A DNA stretch of 64,000 nt, from NCBI GenBank assembly GCA_002428015.1, contig DIZW01000056.1, forward strand, positions 1-64,000, read 5' to 3'. Both the position numbers and the translations under genes were made by a program. The stretch comes from Oxalobacteraceae bacterium UBA6018. GTDB lineage: Bacteria > Pseudomonadota > Gammaproteobacteria > Burkholderiales > Burkholderiaceae_D. The notes beneath the pieces were generated by a model. It did no database searches, was not told the origin of the DNA, and saw only the letters and a program-made list of their open reading frames with translations. Below are positions 9,101 through 18,202 of this stretch, in pieces (within the stretch, counting starts at the first letter, position 1; each line of letters begins with the position of its first letter).

Positions 9101-10303
9101 GTCCAGCTCGCGCGCGCCGACCTCGAACTTCTCCGGCTCCTTGCCGCGCGCCGGCGTGTAGACCTCGGCCACGGTGGTGGGCGCCATGGTCAGGCCGTCG
9201 GTGGTGGCCAGCGAGAAATCGGTCAGGGTGACGCTGTGGCCGGCGGCGCCGAAGCTGGGCTGGCCTTCGCGCCGGTTCGGGTGGGCCGGCTCGGTGGCCG
9301 ACAGGCGCCCGCGCACCCGCGCCAGGTCCAGCTGGGGCAGGTCGCGGCCCAGGCGCGCGCTGACGTCGACCAGGCCGACGTCGGCGGTGAAGCCGGCCAG
9401 GCGCGCCTGGTCCAGGCGCAGCCAGGCGCGCACCGAGCCCTTGCCGCGCGTGAGCTGGAACGGATAGTCGAGGTAATCCTTCCACGCGGCCAGGTCGGTG
9501 TCGGCGATGTCGGCGTACAGCTCGCCCTTCCACAAGGCGGCGTTGGCGATGCGCGCGGCGAACGCCGGGTGGGTGAAGTCGGCGCGCACGTCCAGCGGCG
9601 CGGCCAGGCTGGCCGGCGGCGTGGCGCGCAGGGCGAAGCGGTGGTGGTTCCAGCGGTTGAGCAGCACCATGTTGACGTTCTCGAGCGCCAGCTCGGGCGC
9701 CGCGCGCAGCTGGTCGGTCCAGTGCACCCGGCCTTCGCGGATGACGATCTGCTCCTGCTTGAACACCCAGTCCGGGTCGCCGCCGGCGGCCTTGTCGTCG
9801 AGCACGATGCCGGCCACGTACAGCTTGCCATCGGCGGTGCGGCGCACGTCCAGGTCGGGACGGATGATCTCCAGCGAGGCGAAGCGCGGCGCGGCCGCCG
9901 CCACGCTCCACCACGACAGCGTGGCCGACACGCTCGGCAGACTCAGCACCTGGCGGCCCTGCTTGTCGCGCAGCACCACGTCGCCCAGGAACAGGCTAGG
10001 CTGCAAACCATGCCAGGACGCGTAGATGCGCGCGATCGAGACCTGGTTGCCGAGCGCGCGCCCGGCCAGGCGCTCGATGTCGGTCTTGTAGTAGTCGATG
10101 TTGGGCAGGATCGCGTAGCGCAACATCAGGAAGGTGACGGCGAACGCGAAATACACGAGCAGCGCCAGCTTCACGGTCAAGCCCAGCACGTGGTGGGTGG
10201 CCAGGTTGCACACGCGATAGGCGGCCCCGAGCCGCCGCCAGCGCTCGGCGATAGGCAGGTGCGCCGTGGCGTTCTGTGATTCGGGACTATGCATCAATCG
10301 CAC
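6134..10303 (-). CDS. yhdP: YhdP/AsmA-like giant envelope protein (1389 aa)
   Basis: This large protein is anchored by one N-terminal transmembrane segment (about residues 40-62). The rest is a repetitive beta-rich body with AsmA-type features and a conserved C-terminal region. YhdP with TamB and YdbH is known to carry phospholipids between inner and outer membrane in Gram-negative bacteria, and the length and layout match YhdP (DUF3971/AsmA2). The start is uncertain. GTG at 10303 has an ACGAG element 8 bases upstream, while the in-frame ATG at 10294 would place that element too far away. It heads the run toward the amidase and tldD, and is divergent from glnE with about 180 bases between them. 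Confidence 0.88.
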   Translation of the reverse strand: MRLMHSPESQNATAHLPIAERWRRLGAAYRVCNLATHHVLGLTVKLALLVYFAFAVTFLMLRYAILPNIDYYKTDIERLAGRALGNQVSIARIYASWHGLQPSLFLGDVVLRDKQGRQVLSLPSVSATLSWWSVAAAAPRFASLEIIRPDLDVRRTADGKLYVAGIVLDDKAAGGDPDWVFKQEQIVIREGRVHWTDQLRAAPELALENVNMVLLNRWNHHRFALRATPPASLAAPLDVRADFTHPAFAARIANAALWKGELYADIADTDLAAWKDYLDYPFQLTRGKGSVRAWLRLDQARLAGFTADVGLVDVSARLGRDLPQLDLARVRGRLSATEPAHPNRREGQPSFGAAGHSVTLTDFSLATTDGLTMAPTTVAEVYTPARGKEPEKFEVGARELDLETLAQLAEQLPLSPAQRALLADFAPRGKLSGFIAQWRGKYPAISAYHVRGRLDGLGIKPQLARLARPASASGPATAALPALPGFQNLSGTIDADEQGGSLAVDAKNLVVQLPAWFADPAMPFDQFSMQARWRFGPRDLLQLQLDALNFAQGKLKGSLSGKHQMLLSAQPGHPAGIVDLNGTLSGFQLNSIDRYLPLQTPPELRAWLTGALEDGVANDVSLRLRGDLAHFPFRADNAIERAKGEFRVAGRLENGRLNYAPGRLSADAKGPLWPQAEKINGSFVFDRTRMEIHGDTARTLGVGLANVKAVVADLASPERTLEIDGSAAGPMQEFLRYVAASPVLDWIGRFTEDTRASGNAKLALKLRLPLTHMIDSKVNGSLQLAGNDVVLFPELPPLQSALGKIDFNERGVTLNGIGASFLGGPLALTGGSQRDNAIVIRLGGTVAAEGVRKQYPSAAMQPVVSRLSGATRYTGAVTVREGQLQISIDSALAGMGLDFPLPVSKAPAELLPAHFTLNTLAPVDGAARDEIKLSLGSTMAARYLRQRQPNGTWAMLRGGIGVNVPAPEPESGMMVNVSLKSLNVDQWMGIGASVSNASAGAHADGAAAAEAGPSLAEYVVPDVMAARAGELVIGDRKLDNVVVGASHQKGTWQANIDSRQVSGHVSWAESNGGSLGKVTARLASLIIPESAAADVKDLLEGGKSAVSTIPALDIVAERFELFNKQLGRLELVANNAMAAAGREWRINRLSLVNPDGTLSSTGKWVSRNGQSSTNLNFNLDINDAGKLLDRFGFAETVRRGKGKLSGDIAWNGLPYSLDIPTLSGKIAMNVESGQFLKQEPGAAKLLGVLSLQMLPRLLKLDFHDVFSEGLAFDGISADATITRGVLRTDNLKMHGVAATVLMAGNADIANESTNLHVVVIPEFNLGTGPLVYALAVNPVVGLGSFLAQLFLRAPVMRALTYEMQVTGPWKAPIITKLGGAKPAAAPAAH

Positions 10304-10482
10304 ATAAAAGGCTCGTTAAAGGGAGGTCAAGGGCTCGCCAACCAAATGTTCATCAATAAGAGCGCGCTTGCATGATTCCCGCCGCCTACCTTACCATCGT
10401 CCTGACCCGCTCAGGATCGCGCGCCAATTCTACCCTATCGCCTCATCCGGGACCGCACTTTAACTCTTCCTTACAATCGACA

Positions 10483-13224
10483 ATGCCAGCTTCCCCGACC
10501 AGCGCCACGCCTCCAGAGTCCTTGACCACCGCCTCGCGCTTTTTCCAGCGCTGGCGCGGCGCCGCCCCCGGGCGCGCCGAGGCGCTCGCCACCCTGGCCA
10601 TGGCGCCCCTGGACCGGCTCGACCTGGGCGCGGCCCTGGCCCACGAAGGCGCCGCCGGCCTGCCCCTCGCGCGCGCCATGCGGCGCCTGCGCAACCTGCT
10701 CGTGGCCGGCCTGATCGCGCGCGACCTGGACGGCGCCGCCACCCTGGACGAGGTCGTCACGGCCATGACCCGCTTCGCCGACTTCGCCGTCCAGACCCAC
10801 CTGGCGGCCCTCATGGACGAGCTGGTGGCCGCCCACGGCATGCCGATCGGCGAGGAATCCGGCCTGCCCCAGGAAATGATGGTGTTGGCCATGGGCAAGC
10901 AAGGCGGCGGCGAGCTGAACGTGTCGTCCGACATCGACCTGATCTTCGTCTATCCCGAGGACGGCGACACCCGCGCCGACGGCCCCGGCCAGCGTCAGCT
11001 GTCCAACCACGAGTTCTTCACCCGCCTGGGCAAGCGCCTGATCGCCGCCCTGGCCGAGGTGATCGAGGACGGCTTCACCTTCCGGGTCGACATGGCGCTG
11101 CGCCCGAACGGCAACTCCGGCCCGCTCGCGGCCAGCCTCAACATGGTCGAGCAATACCTGATCGTGCAGGGGCGCGAATGGGAACGCTACGCCTGGGTCA
11201 AGGCGCGCGCCGTCACCGGCGCCGCGGCCGACATCGCGGCCCTGGACGCCATCGTGCGCCCCTTCGTGTACCGGCGCTACCTCGACTTCGGCGTCATCGA
11301 CGCCATCCGCACCATGCACGCCCAGATCCGCGCCGAGGTCGAGCGCCAGGAGCGCCTGCACCCTGAGCGCAGCAACAACGTCAAGCTCGGCCGCGGCGGC
11401 ATCCGCGAAATCGAATTCCTGTCCCAGGTCTTCCAGCTGATCCGCGGCGGGCGCGACGCCGCCCTGCGCGAGCGCTCCACCCGCGCCACCTTGCGCGTGC
11501 TGGCCGACAAGGGCCTGATGGACGGCGCCACCGTGGCCCGCCTGCTCGAGTCCTACACCTTCCTGCGCAACCTCGAGCACCGCCTGCAATACCTGGACGA
11601 CGCCCAGACCCACACCCTGCCCGCCAGCGAGGCCGACCGCGCCAGCGTGGCCGCCATGATGAAGCTGCCCGACAGCGCCACCCTGCTGGCGCGCCTGGCC
11701 GAGGTGCGCCAGTTCGTCGCCGCCCAGTTCGACGCCATGTTCAGCGACAAGAACGGCAGCGAGACGGCCGACGTGCGCGCGGCCTGCGCCGATCTGGACA
11801 ACCTGGAGGCGGTCGAGGTGCGCCTGGCCGCGCTCGGCTTCGACCAGCCGGCCGCGGCCGCCGCGCGTCTGACCGGCACCTGGCAATCGCCGCGCGTGCA
11901 AGCCCTGCCCGAGGCCAGCCGCAACCGCCTGCAAGGCCTCGTCAACCAGGCCCTGCCGTCGATCGCCGCCTGCGCCGCCGACAGCGAGATGGGCAGCGCC
12001 AGCGCCACGCTGGGCCGCCTGCTCGACTTTTTCGAAGCCATCGCGCGCCGCTCGGCCTACCTGTCGCTGCTGACCGAATACCCGCACACGCTCGACCGCG
12101 TGATCCGCATGATCCACGCCAGCGGCTGGGCCGCCACCTTCCTCAAGCTGCACCCGATCGTGCTCGACGAACTGCTCGACGACCGGGTCCAGCACGACAC
12201 GCTCGACTGCGCCGCCCTGCGCGCCGAGCTGGCCACCCTGCTGGGCGCGGCCGTCGGCGACACCGAGCGCCAGATGGACATCCTGCGCGAGGCCCACCAC
12301 GCCCAGCTGTTCCGCCTGCTGGCCCAGGACCTGGCCGGCAACCTGACCGTCGAGCGCCTGGCCGATCACTTGTCCGCGCTGGCCGACACCATCGTCGCGG
12401 CCACCATCGACGCAGTCTGGAACACCGTCGCCACCCGCCACCGCGAGGTGCCGCGCTTCGCCGTCATCGCCTACGGCAAGCTGGGCGGCAAGGAGCTGGG
12501 CTACATCTCCGACCTCGACGTCATCTTCCTGTTCGACGACGACGACCAGGACGCCCCCGCCAACTACGCCAAGCTGGCCCAGCGCTTCATCACCTGGATG
12601 ACCGCCCACACCTCGGCCGGCATCCTGTTCGACATCGACACCGCGCTGCGCCCTGACGGCGCCAGCGGCATGCTGGTGTCCTCGCTCGACGCCTTCGAGC
12701 GCTACCAGCACAAGTCGGCCTGGGTATGGGAGCACCAGGCCCTCACGCGCGCCCGTTTTTGCGCTGGCGACGCCGCCATCGGCGCGCGCTTCGATGCGAT
12801 CCGCGACCAGGTGCTGCGCACCGACCGCGACGCCCGCGCGGACGAGCTCAAGCGCGAAGTGCTCAACATGCGCAAGAAGATGCGCGACGCCCACCCGCCG
12901 CGCGCCGCGCTGTTCGACCTCAAGCAGGACGCCGGCGGCATGATCGATATCGAATTCATGGTGCAGTACCTGGTGCTGCGCCACGCCGCCCACTACCCCG
13001 CGCTGACCGCCAACGTCGGCAACATCGCCCTGCTGAAAATGTGCGGCGAGCTGGGCCTGATCGACGCCACCCTGGCCGCCCAGGTCGGCGACGCCTACCG
13101 CGCCATGCGCAAGCTGCAGCACCAGCTGCGCCTGCAGGGACAGGACAACGCCCGCCTGGACCCGGCCAAGGTCGCGGGCCACGCCGAGCACGTGCTGGCG
13201 CTGTGGCAGGCGATCTTCGGGTAG
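10483..13224 (+). CDS. glnE: Glutamine synthetase adenylyltransferase/deadenylase (913 aa)
   Basis: GlnE attaches AMP to, and removes it from, a tyrosine on each glutamine synthetase subunit, under PII and glutamine control. It has two nucleotidyltransferase halves. The N-terminal deadenylylase site shows GGGELNVSSDIDL near residue 140. The C-terminal adenylylase site shows YGKLGGKELGYISDLDV near residue 665. Length fits the family. The ATG at 10483 is the plausible start; the open frame extends upstream without family-like sequence and no strong ribosome-binding site is obvious. Its target, glnA, lies at 45697-47112 and carries the matching tyrosine. Codon use and GC are like the neighbouring housekeeping genes. 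Confidence 0.95.
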   Translation: MPASPTSATPPESLTTASRFFQRWRGAAPGRAEALATLAMAPLDRLDLGAALAHEGAAGLPLARAMRRLRNLLVAGLIARDLDGAATLDEVVTAMTRFADFAVQTHLAALMDELVAAHGMPIGEESGLPQEMMVLAMGKQGGGELNVSSDIDLIFVYPEDGDTRADGPGQRQLSNHEFFTRLGKRLIAALAEVIEDGFTFRVDMALRPNGNSGPLAASLNMVEQYLIVQGREWERYAWVKARAVTGAAADIAALDAIVRPFVYRRYLDFGVIDAIRTMHAQIRAEVERQERLHPERSNNVKLGRGGIREIEFLSQVFQLIRGGRDAALRERSTRATLRVLADKGLMDGATVARLLESYTFLRNLEHRLQYLDDAQTHTLPASEADRASVAAMMKLPDSATLLARLAEVRQFVAAQFDAMFSDKNGSETADVRAACADLDNLEAVEVRLAALGFDQPAAAAARLTGTWQSPRVQALPEASRNRLQGLVNQALPSIAACAADSEMGSASATLGRLLDFFEAIARRSAYLSLLTEYPHTLDRVIRMIHASGWAATFLKLHPIVLDELLDDRVQHDTLDCAALRAELATLLGAAVGDTERQMDILREAHHAQLFRLLAQDLAGNLTVERLADHLSALADTIVAATIDAVWNTVATRHREVPRFAVIAYGKLGGKELGYISDLDVIFLFDDDDQDAPANYAKLAQRFITWMTAHTSAGILFDIDTALRPDGASGMLVSSLDAFERYQHKSAWVWEHQALTRARFCAGDAAIGARFDAIRDQVLRTDRDARADELKREVLNMRKKMRDAHPPRAALFDLKQDAGGMIDIEFMVQYLVLRHAAHYPALTANVGNIALLKMCGELGLIDATLAAQVGDAYRAMRKLQHQLRLQGQDNARLDPAKVAGHAEHVLALWQAIFG

Positions 13225-13333
13225 GCTTCGGCGCCGCCGGCCCGCGTCCTACGCGGGCGCGGCAGCACGGCCGACAGGGACATCGTTCGATCGCCCCGGC
13301 GGCCCGCGCGCGCGGGCATGGCAGCGTGCCGTT

Positions 13334-13400
13334 CCACGTGCCACGCCACGTGGACATCGGCGCCACGTCCACGTCGACGTCCCGGGTTTACATCCCACGT
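13334..13400. repeat. Cluster of CCACGT motifs before the PEP-CTERM gene
   Basis: Within the 384-base gap 13225-13608, the hexamer CCACGT occurs at 13334, 13346, 13363, 13369 and 13395. The copy at 13346-13353 is the full palindrome CCACGTGG, facing another CACGTG core at 13335-13340. A hairpin CCCGCG-TCCTA-CGCGGG lies at 13241-13257, just after glnE, without a T run. No gene is supported in this gap. The motif cluster may be a regulatory array for the downstream exported protein, or simply low-complexity intergenic DNA. Confidence 0.4.
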
Positions 13401-13608
13401 CCCACCGCCAGTGGGATTTGACCGCTCAATTTCTGCAAGACACCTTCGACGCCGCTACGCCCGCCCTGTCACCCGCACGATACGAATTCGCTTGATATTC
13501 CGACCCTGTCTGCAATACTCATTTGTCAGCATTCTGACGCGCCGCATCGAAACATTCTGCACGTAACTGAACTGTTCCTGCACTCAAAACAATAATCGGG
13601 AGAAGGTC

Positions 13609-14271
13609 ATGAAAACACTGCTGCAAGTTGCCGTTTCAGCCGCATTCTTAGGCGCCATGCAAGGCGCGTTCGCGGTCTCGCTGGTACCGGACGTCGTCAC
13701 GCCATTGCCTGGCACAACTGTCGCCGCCGAGCCGCAACTGGCCGGCGTGGTGCTGGCCGACGAAACCACGCCGTACTCCTTCTTCGACGGTGTCGGCATC
13801 AACAGCGGCACGGTGCAGTCGCGCGTGGTCAGGTCGGACGTGGATGGCACGCTGGACTTCTATTGGCGCGTGGTCAGCAGCGCCGGCCAGGGCGGCGACA
13901 TCGGCGCATTTCGCATCGCCAATTTCATGACATCGGCCTACAACGCCAACTGGCGCAGCGACGGCCTGGGCAATGTCGCGCCGAGCGCGGCGCGCCTGTT
14001 CGGCGGCGCCGGCGGCGACGTCAACTTCCTGTTCGGCGGCGGCACGGCGGGCAGCACCTTCAGCCCGGGCGCGGAATCCTTTTTCATGTTCCTCGACACC
14101 AACGCCACCAACTACGCCAAGACCGCGACCTACGACCTGACCGGCACCGGCGCCGGCAACATCTCCCTGTCGTACGCCACCTTCGCCCCCGCCGTGCCGG
14201 AACCGGCCACCTACGCCATGTTCGGCGTGGGCCTGCTGGCAATCGCCGCGCTGCGCCGCCGCCGATCCTGA
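13609..14271 (+). CDS. PEP-CTERM sorting-domain exported protein (220 aa)
   Basis: The product has a signal peptide (residues 1-24, ending AFA) and a body rich in Gly, Ser, Thr and Asn. The C-terminal tripartite sorting signal is VPEPATYAMFG, then a hydrophobic segment, then RRRRS. Such tails are recognised by EpsH-type exosortases, which cut near the PEP motif, and these proteins usually go to the cell surface or exopolysaccharide matrix. The exosortase is not in this window. The body has no catalytic motif I recognise. GGGAGAAGG lies a few bases before the ATG. It stands alone between glnE and convergent tssK, with a long upstream region of its own. Confidence 0.9.
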   Translation: MKTLLQVAVSAAFLGAMQGAFAVSLVPDVVTPLPGTTVAAEPQLAGVVLADETTPYSFFDGVGINSGTVQSRVVRSDVDGTLDFYWRVVSSAGQGGDIGAFRIANFMTSAYNANWRSDGLGNVAPSAARLFGGAGGDVNFLFGGGTAGSTFSPGAESFFMFLDTNATNYAKTATYDLTGTGAGNISLSYATFAPAVPEPATYAMFGVGLLAIAALRRRRS

Positions 14272-14349
14272 GGGCGCAAACAGGGTACCGCGGGCGCCAT
14301 CGGAACAGTGGGGCGTTCCGCTTGAGTGCGGTTCGCGCCGTGCCGGCTG

Positions 14350-15684
14350 CTAATCCGTCAGCGCAAACAGATCGAGCCTGAGCGACTTCATTCCCGCAGG
14401 CACATAGATCGTGATCGCCTGCGACTTGATCATGTCCTCATACAAGGCACCGCGCCCCGTGATGGAGAAATAGTAGGTGTTCGGCCGCACCGGGACCGAG
14501 GACGGCACTTGCGCCATGTGCGTGATTTCCGCGCCGGGCAAGGCGGACACAACAATGCGCTCGATGCTGTCGGGCGAGCCGATCTTGAACAGTCGCGGCA
14601 CGGCGCCCACCAGTTCCAGCGCCGGCATATCCGCGCTCACGGCAAGGCACAATTGTGTATCGTGGGCGATTCGCGCCGCGTCCAGCTTGCCGCAATAATG
14701 CGTCTTGCGGTTCTCCTCCGCGACCAGCGGGATAGTGAAGTACTTCGACGAAATCGCCGTGTCGAGCAGGTCGCGGATGATAGTGTCCAGCGCGTGGAAT
14801 CCCGCCTCCGGCTTCTCGTGGTCGTAGGCTGGCAAGTCGGACATCAATCGCTTGTTGGAAAGTGACATCAGGCCGCCAGCGAGCGCGCACAGCTTCTCAA
14901 ACAAGGTTTCCGGATGCTGGGTCATTGAATGCTCGAAATGTTTGAGCGTGGCGCAGGACGTACAAATCGTGTTGAGCATCCAGTACGACGAAATATCGCC
15001 GCTGTGCACCTCCAGCGTGCCCTTGTGCGACTGCCGATGCAGGCGGTAGAGAATGTCGATCTTCGCCTCCATCTTGGCGACCAGCCCGGCGAGGATGAGG
15101 GTCAATGCCGGCATGGCCCCAATCGACACCGCCGGCGGCATGAAGGCCGGGTCGACGTCGAAGCCGCCATCGTCGCGGCGCGTCAGACGAATGGCGGGGA
15201 AGCTGACAAAGGCGTCGCGCGCCTCCAGGTGCGACAGCAGCCGCAAGGACTTGCGCAGATACGAAACGTCGATCGACACCGCGTCCGTGAACAGGTCGGC
15301 CGTATCCACGTCCACTTGCCGGAAACGGCTCCCGTTCTCCAGGTTGCTGCCATGGGAGCGCAAGCGGGGGACGGCCACAAAGAACGTCACGCTGGTCTCG
15401 CCAACGGGTAGGCTGGACAGGTCGATGGCAGGCGGAAGATCGTCCTCGGCCGGCGCGTCGATCACTTCGCCGTCGGGGAAAATCAAGGAGATCGCGTCCG
15501 CGCTCAAGCGATGATTGACCAGCTCATCGGCGTTCCAACGCACCGCGCGCAATCCCCAACAATAGGCGTTCAACGCGGACGCGACGCGTTGCAGCCGCAG
15601 CTCATGATAGCGGTCCTGCTGCTGGAATTGCTGCGGTCCCAAGGTGAGACCCTCCGACCATAGAATTTTCGACGCAGTGCCCAT
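14350..15684 (-). CDS. tssK: Type VI secretion baseplate subunit TssK (444 aa)
   Basis: TssK is the trimeric adaptor that docks the T6SS baseplate wedges (TssE, F, G) onto the TssJLM membrane complex. The N-terminal ILWSEGLTLGPQQFQQQD segment is the family hallmark, and the length equals that of known TssK proteins. The ATG at 15684 is chosen because a GGGGGA sequence sits just upstream and the family begins with this segment; the 31-residue longer reading is not family-like. It is divergent from tssEFG, with 196 bases between the two start codons. The usual tssL and tssM partners do not follow it. Downstream is only the convergent PEP-CTERM gene. Confidence 0.95.
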   Translation of the reverse strand: MGTASKILWSEGLTLGPQQFQQQDRYHELRLQRVASALNAYCWGLRAVRWNADELVNHRLSADAISLIFPDGEVIDAPAEDDLPPAIDLSSLPVGETSVTFFVAVPRLRSHGSNLENGSRFRQVDVDTADLFTDAVSIDVSYLRKSLRLLSHLEARDAFVSFPAIRLTRRDDGGFDVDPAFMPPAVSIGAMPALTLILAGLVAKMEAKIDILYRLHRQSHKGTLEVHSGDISSYWMLNTICTSCATLKHFEHSMTQHPETLFEKLCALAGGLMSLSNKRLMSDLPAYDHEKPEAGFHALDTIIRDLLDTAISSKYFTIPLVAEENRKTHYCGKLDAARIAHDTQLCLAVSADMPALELVGAVPRLFKIGSPDSIERIVVSALPGAEITHMAQVPSSVPVRPNTYYFSITGRGALYEDMIKSQAITIYVPAGMKSLRLDLFALTD

Positions 15685-15880
15685 CAGTCCCCCATGAATC
15701 GACAAGAATTGGCTGTATTCAACAGCATGGTCAATTGATCGCGCCGACGATTGATAATTGTCAAAGAACTCGAGCATTCACCACGATCCAACACGCACCG
15801 TTGGGTTTGACTTAGCTCAATGTTTCCGGGAGGAAGAACTCGATAATGGCCTCTGGTCAACGAAACTGCCGAGGCCCGCC

Positions 15881-16360
15881 ATGTCCGAGTTCAGTGGTGC
15901 ACTGTTCGATAGACTATTGCAATCCGATGAACAGCCAGGCCGCCCGACACCGAGCGGCGACCAGCGCGACCGCATGCGCGCCTGCATCGCCCGCGACCTG
16001 GAGGGCCTCCTCAATACCCGCACCGCGATGCCGGACGATCTGGTGAAGTCTTGCCCGCACGTGGCCGCCTCGGTGCTCAATTTCGGCCTGATCGACTTCG
16101 CGGGAATGAGCGTCGGCAGCGCCGAAGACAGCGCACGCATCTGTCAGGCGGTACGGATCGCGATCGAGCGCCATGAACCACGCTTGTGCATGGTCAGCGC
16201 CGCCATTCGCCCGCACCCTGGCGTCGTCAACCGGATCGACTTCGTCATTACCGCCAAGTTGACGATGGAGCCCCAAGGCGATCCCCTCCGCTTTGACGCG
16301 GTACTCGAGCCATCGAGCCTGCAATACTCGATTCGCCATCAACGGGCCAGCGCGCGCTAG
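15881..16360 (+). CDS. tssE: Type VI secretion baseplate subunit TssE (159 aa)
   Basis: This is a gp25-like protein that joins baseplate wedges and nucleates the contractile sheath. Family signs are LLNTR near residue 47, SVLNFGLIDFAG, and IERHEPRL followed by a beta-rich end. The ATG at 15881 has GAGG 6 bases upstream and the product then has the usual TssE length. The longer reading from 15758 overlaps the divergent promoter region. tssF begins 12 bases after this stop, so tssE opens the baseplate operon. Confidence 0.92.
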   Translation: MSEFSGALFDRLLQSDEQPGRPTPSGDQRDRMRACIARDLEGLLNTRTAMPDDLVKSCPHVAASVLNFGLIDFAGMSVGSAEDSARICQAVRIAIERHEPRLCMVSAAIRPHPGVVNRIDFVITAKLTMEPQGDPLRFDAVLEPSSLQYSIRHQRASAR

Positions 16361-16372
16361 CGCCACACAGAA

Positions 16373-18202
16373 ATGGACGACCTTTTCTCTCACTACGAAC
16401 GCGAGCTTGTCGCGCTGCGCCGGCTCAGCCGGGAATTCGCCGACCGCTACCCAAAGGTAGCAGGCAATCTCCACATGGTGGGGGAGACCTGCGACGACCC
16501 GCACGTCGAGCGCCTTATCCAGTCGGTCGCCCTGCTCGGCGCACGCGTCTCGAAGCGCCTGGACGACGACTACCCGCAATTTACCCAGGCACTGCTCAAT
16601 ACTCTTTTCCCGCACCTGTTGCGGCCTTTCCCCTCATGCGCAATTGTGCAGGTCACCAGCAAGGGCGCGTCCTCCGCCGGAACTACGATCGCACGCGGGA
16701 CCTATCTGAAATCGCCTCCAGTGCAAGGCATCGCCTGCACATTCGTCACCACATACGACCTTTCAGTGGCGCCGATCGAGATCGTGGGTGCGCAATTTCA
16801 TGCGCTGATCCAGGCGCCTAGCGCTATCCACTTACCGGTCGGTGCGAATGCCTGTCTGAGCATGCAGATGCGCGTCAACGGTGCATGGACCTCCACCGAG
16901 CGACGGCGCGATACGGTGCGCGTATATATGGACGGCGAGCCATCGTTCTGCGCAGCGCTGCGCGACGCGCTATTCATGCGGGCAAAGCGCGCCTACGTCC
17001 AGTGCGGCGACGCCGCATGGACGGCGTGCGCGTCCATTCCTGTCCTAGCGGTCGGCTTCGAGGACGACGATGCGCTCATGCCGCACGATGTCCGTTCGCC
17101 ATCCGCTTACCGCATCCTGACCGAGTACTTCGCCTTCCCAGAAAAATTCAATTTCTTCGATATCGACCTGGGCGCGATTCGCCGTCTTCTGCCGGACCTA
17201 CCCGGCACCTTCCGCATCCATATCGCGCTAGCGGGACATCGCGCCGACTCACCAGCCGCGCGCACGCTGTCCGGCTTGAGCGAAAAAAACCTCCTGCCTG
17301 GATGCACCCCGGTGGTCAACCTGTTCCGCCAGGCGGGCGTGCCCATCGCCGTCGATCAGCGTACGGCCGAATACACCGTCCTCGCGCACCACGCCCAACC
17401 GGCGGCCTTCGAGGTCTATCGCGCCGATCGGGTCGGCATGCTGCGCCAGCGCGGCGGCACCACGAGCGAAAGCGAGTTCAGGCCACTTTACTCATCAAGA
17501 TTCGCATCGAACGCGCAGCAAGGCGACGGATTCTACATGTTGACGCACGACGAAACGCTAGCGAGCGTGAGTCCCGGCCACGAAACGCAGATAGCGCTAT
17601 ACGATCTGGATTACGATCCAGCCGTCATCGAAAAGCACACGCTCTCGCTTGAACTGACCTGCACCAATCGTGACTTGCCCAGGGCGCTCGCCTACGGCCA
17701 GCCGCACGGCGACCTAGCTCTTCCGGGCGTAGCGAGAGGCCAAACGATCCAGCTGCTGCGCCGTCCCACCCGCTCACTACGATTCAAAGGCGGCGCTGGC
17801 GCGCACTGGCGGCTGATATCGCACCTGACGCTGAACCACCACGGACTGAGCGCGCAAGGACTGGGCGGACTGCGTGAAATGCTGTCGCTGTACGACCTGC
17901 CGCAATCGCCGATCTCCCAGCGCCAGATCGCCGGCGTGACCGGACTCGCGTACACCGATACCGTCGCGTGGATACGCAACAAGCGCGGCACCTGCCTCGT
18001 GCACGGCGTCGAGGTACGCATGACGCTCGACGAGGACGCCTTTGTCGGCGCCAGCGTCCACCTGTTCATCCAGGTGATCGAACGCTTCCTCAGCCTCTAT
18101 ACGCAGGTCAACAGCTTTATCGAGCTCGTCGTTTTGGCGAAGCAATCGGGAGAGGAGATATTTCGATGCCAGCCACGCAGCGGAACGACCACCTTAGCGT
18201 GA
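16373..18202 (+). CDS. tssF: Type VI secretion baseplate subunit TssF (609 aa)
   Basis: TssF is the main baseplate wedge protein, forming an F2G heterotrimer that contacts TssK and VgrG. The N-terminus MDDLFSHYERELVALRR and the PHVERLIQSVALL, LLNTLFPHLLRP and FPEKFNFFDI segments are typical. Length matches the family. It starts 12 bases after tssE, and its last 37 bases overlap tssG, indicating tight translational coupling. No truncation or frameshift is seen. Confidence 0.95.
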   Translation: MDDLFSHYERELVALRRLSREFADRYPKVAGNLHMVGETCDDPHVERLIQSVALLGARVSKRLDDDYPQFTQALLNTLFPHLLRPFPSCAIVQVTSKGASSAGTTIARGTYLKSPPVQGIACTFVTTYDLSVAPIEIVGAQFHALIQAPSAIHLPVGANACLSMQMRVNGAWTSTERRRDTVRVYMDGEPSFCAALRDALFMRAKRAYVQCGDAAWTACASIPVLAVGFEDDDALMPHDVRSPSAYRILTEYFAFPEKFNFFDIDLGAIRRLLPDLPGTFRIHIALAGHRADSPAARTLSGLSEKNLLPGCTPVVNLFRQAGVPIAVDQRTAEYTVLAHHAQPAAFEVYRADRVGMLRQRGGTTSESEFRPLYSSRFASNAQQGDGFYMLTHDETLASVSPGHETQIALYDLDYDPAVIEKHTLSLELTCTNRDLPRALAYGQPHGDLALPGVARGQTIQLLRRPTRSLRFKGGAGAHWRLISHLTLNHHGLSAQGLGGLREMLSLYDLPQSPISQRQIAGVTGLAYTDTVAWIRNKRGTCLVHGVEVRMTLDEDAFVGASVHLFIQVIERFLSLYTQVNSFIELVVLAKQSGEEIFRCQPRSGTTTLA

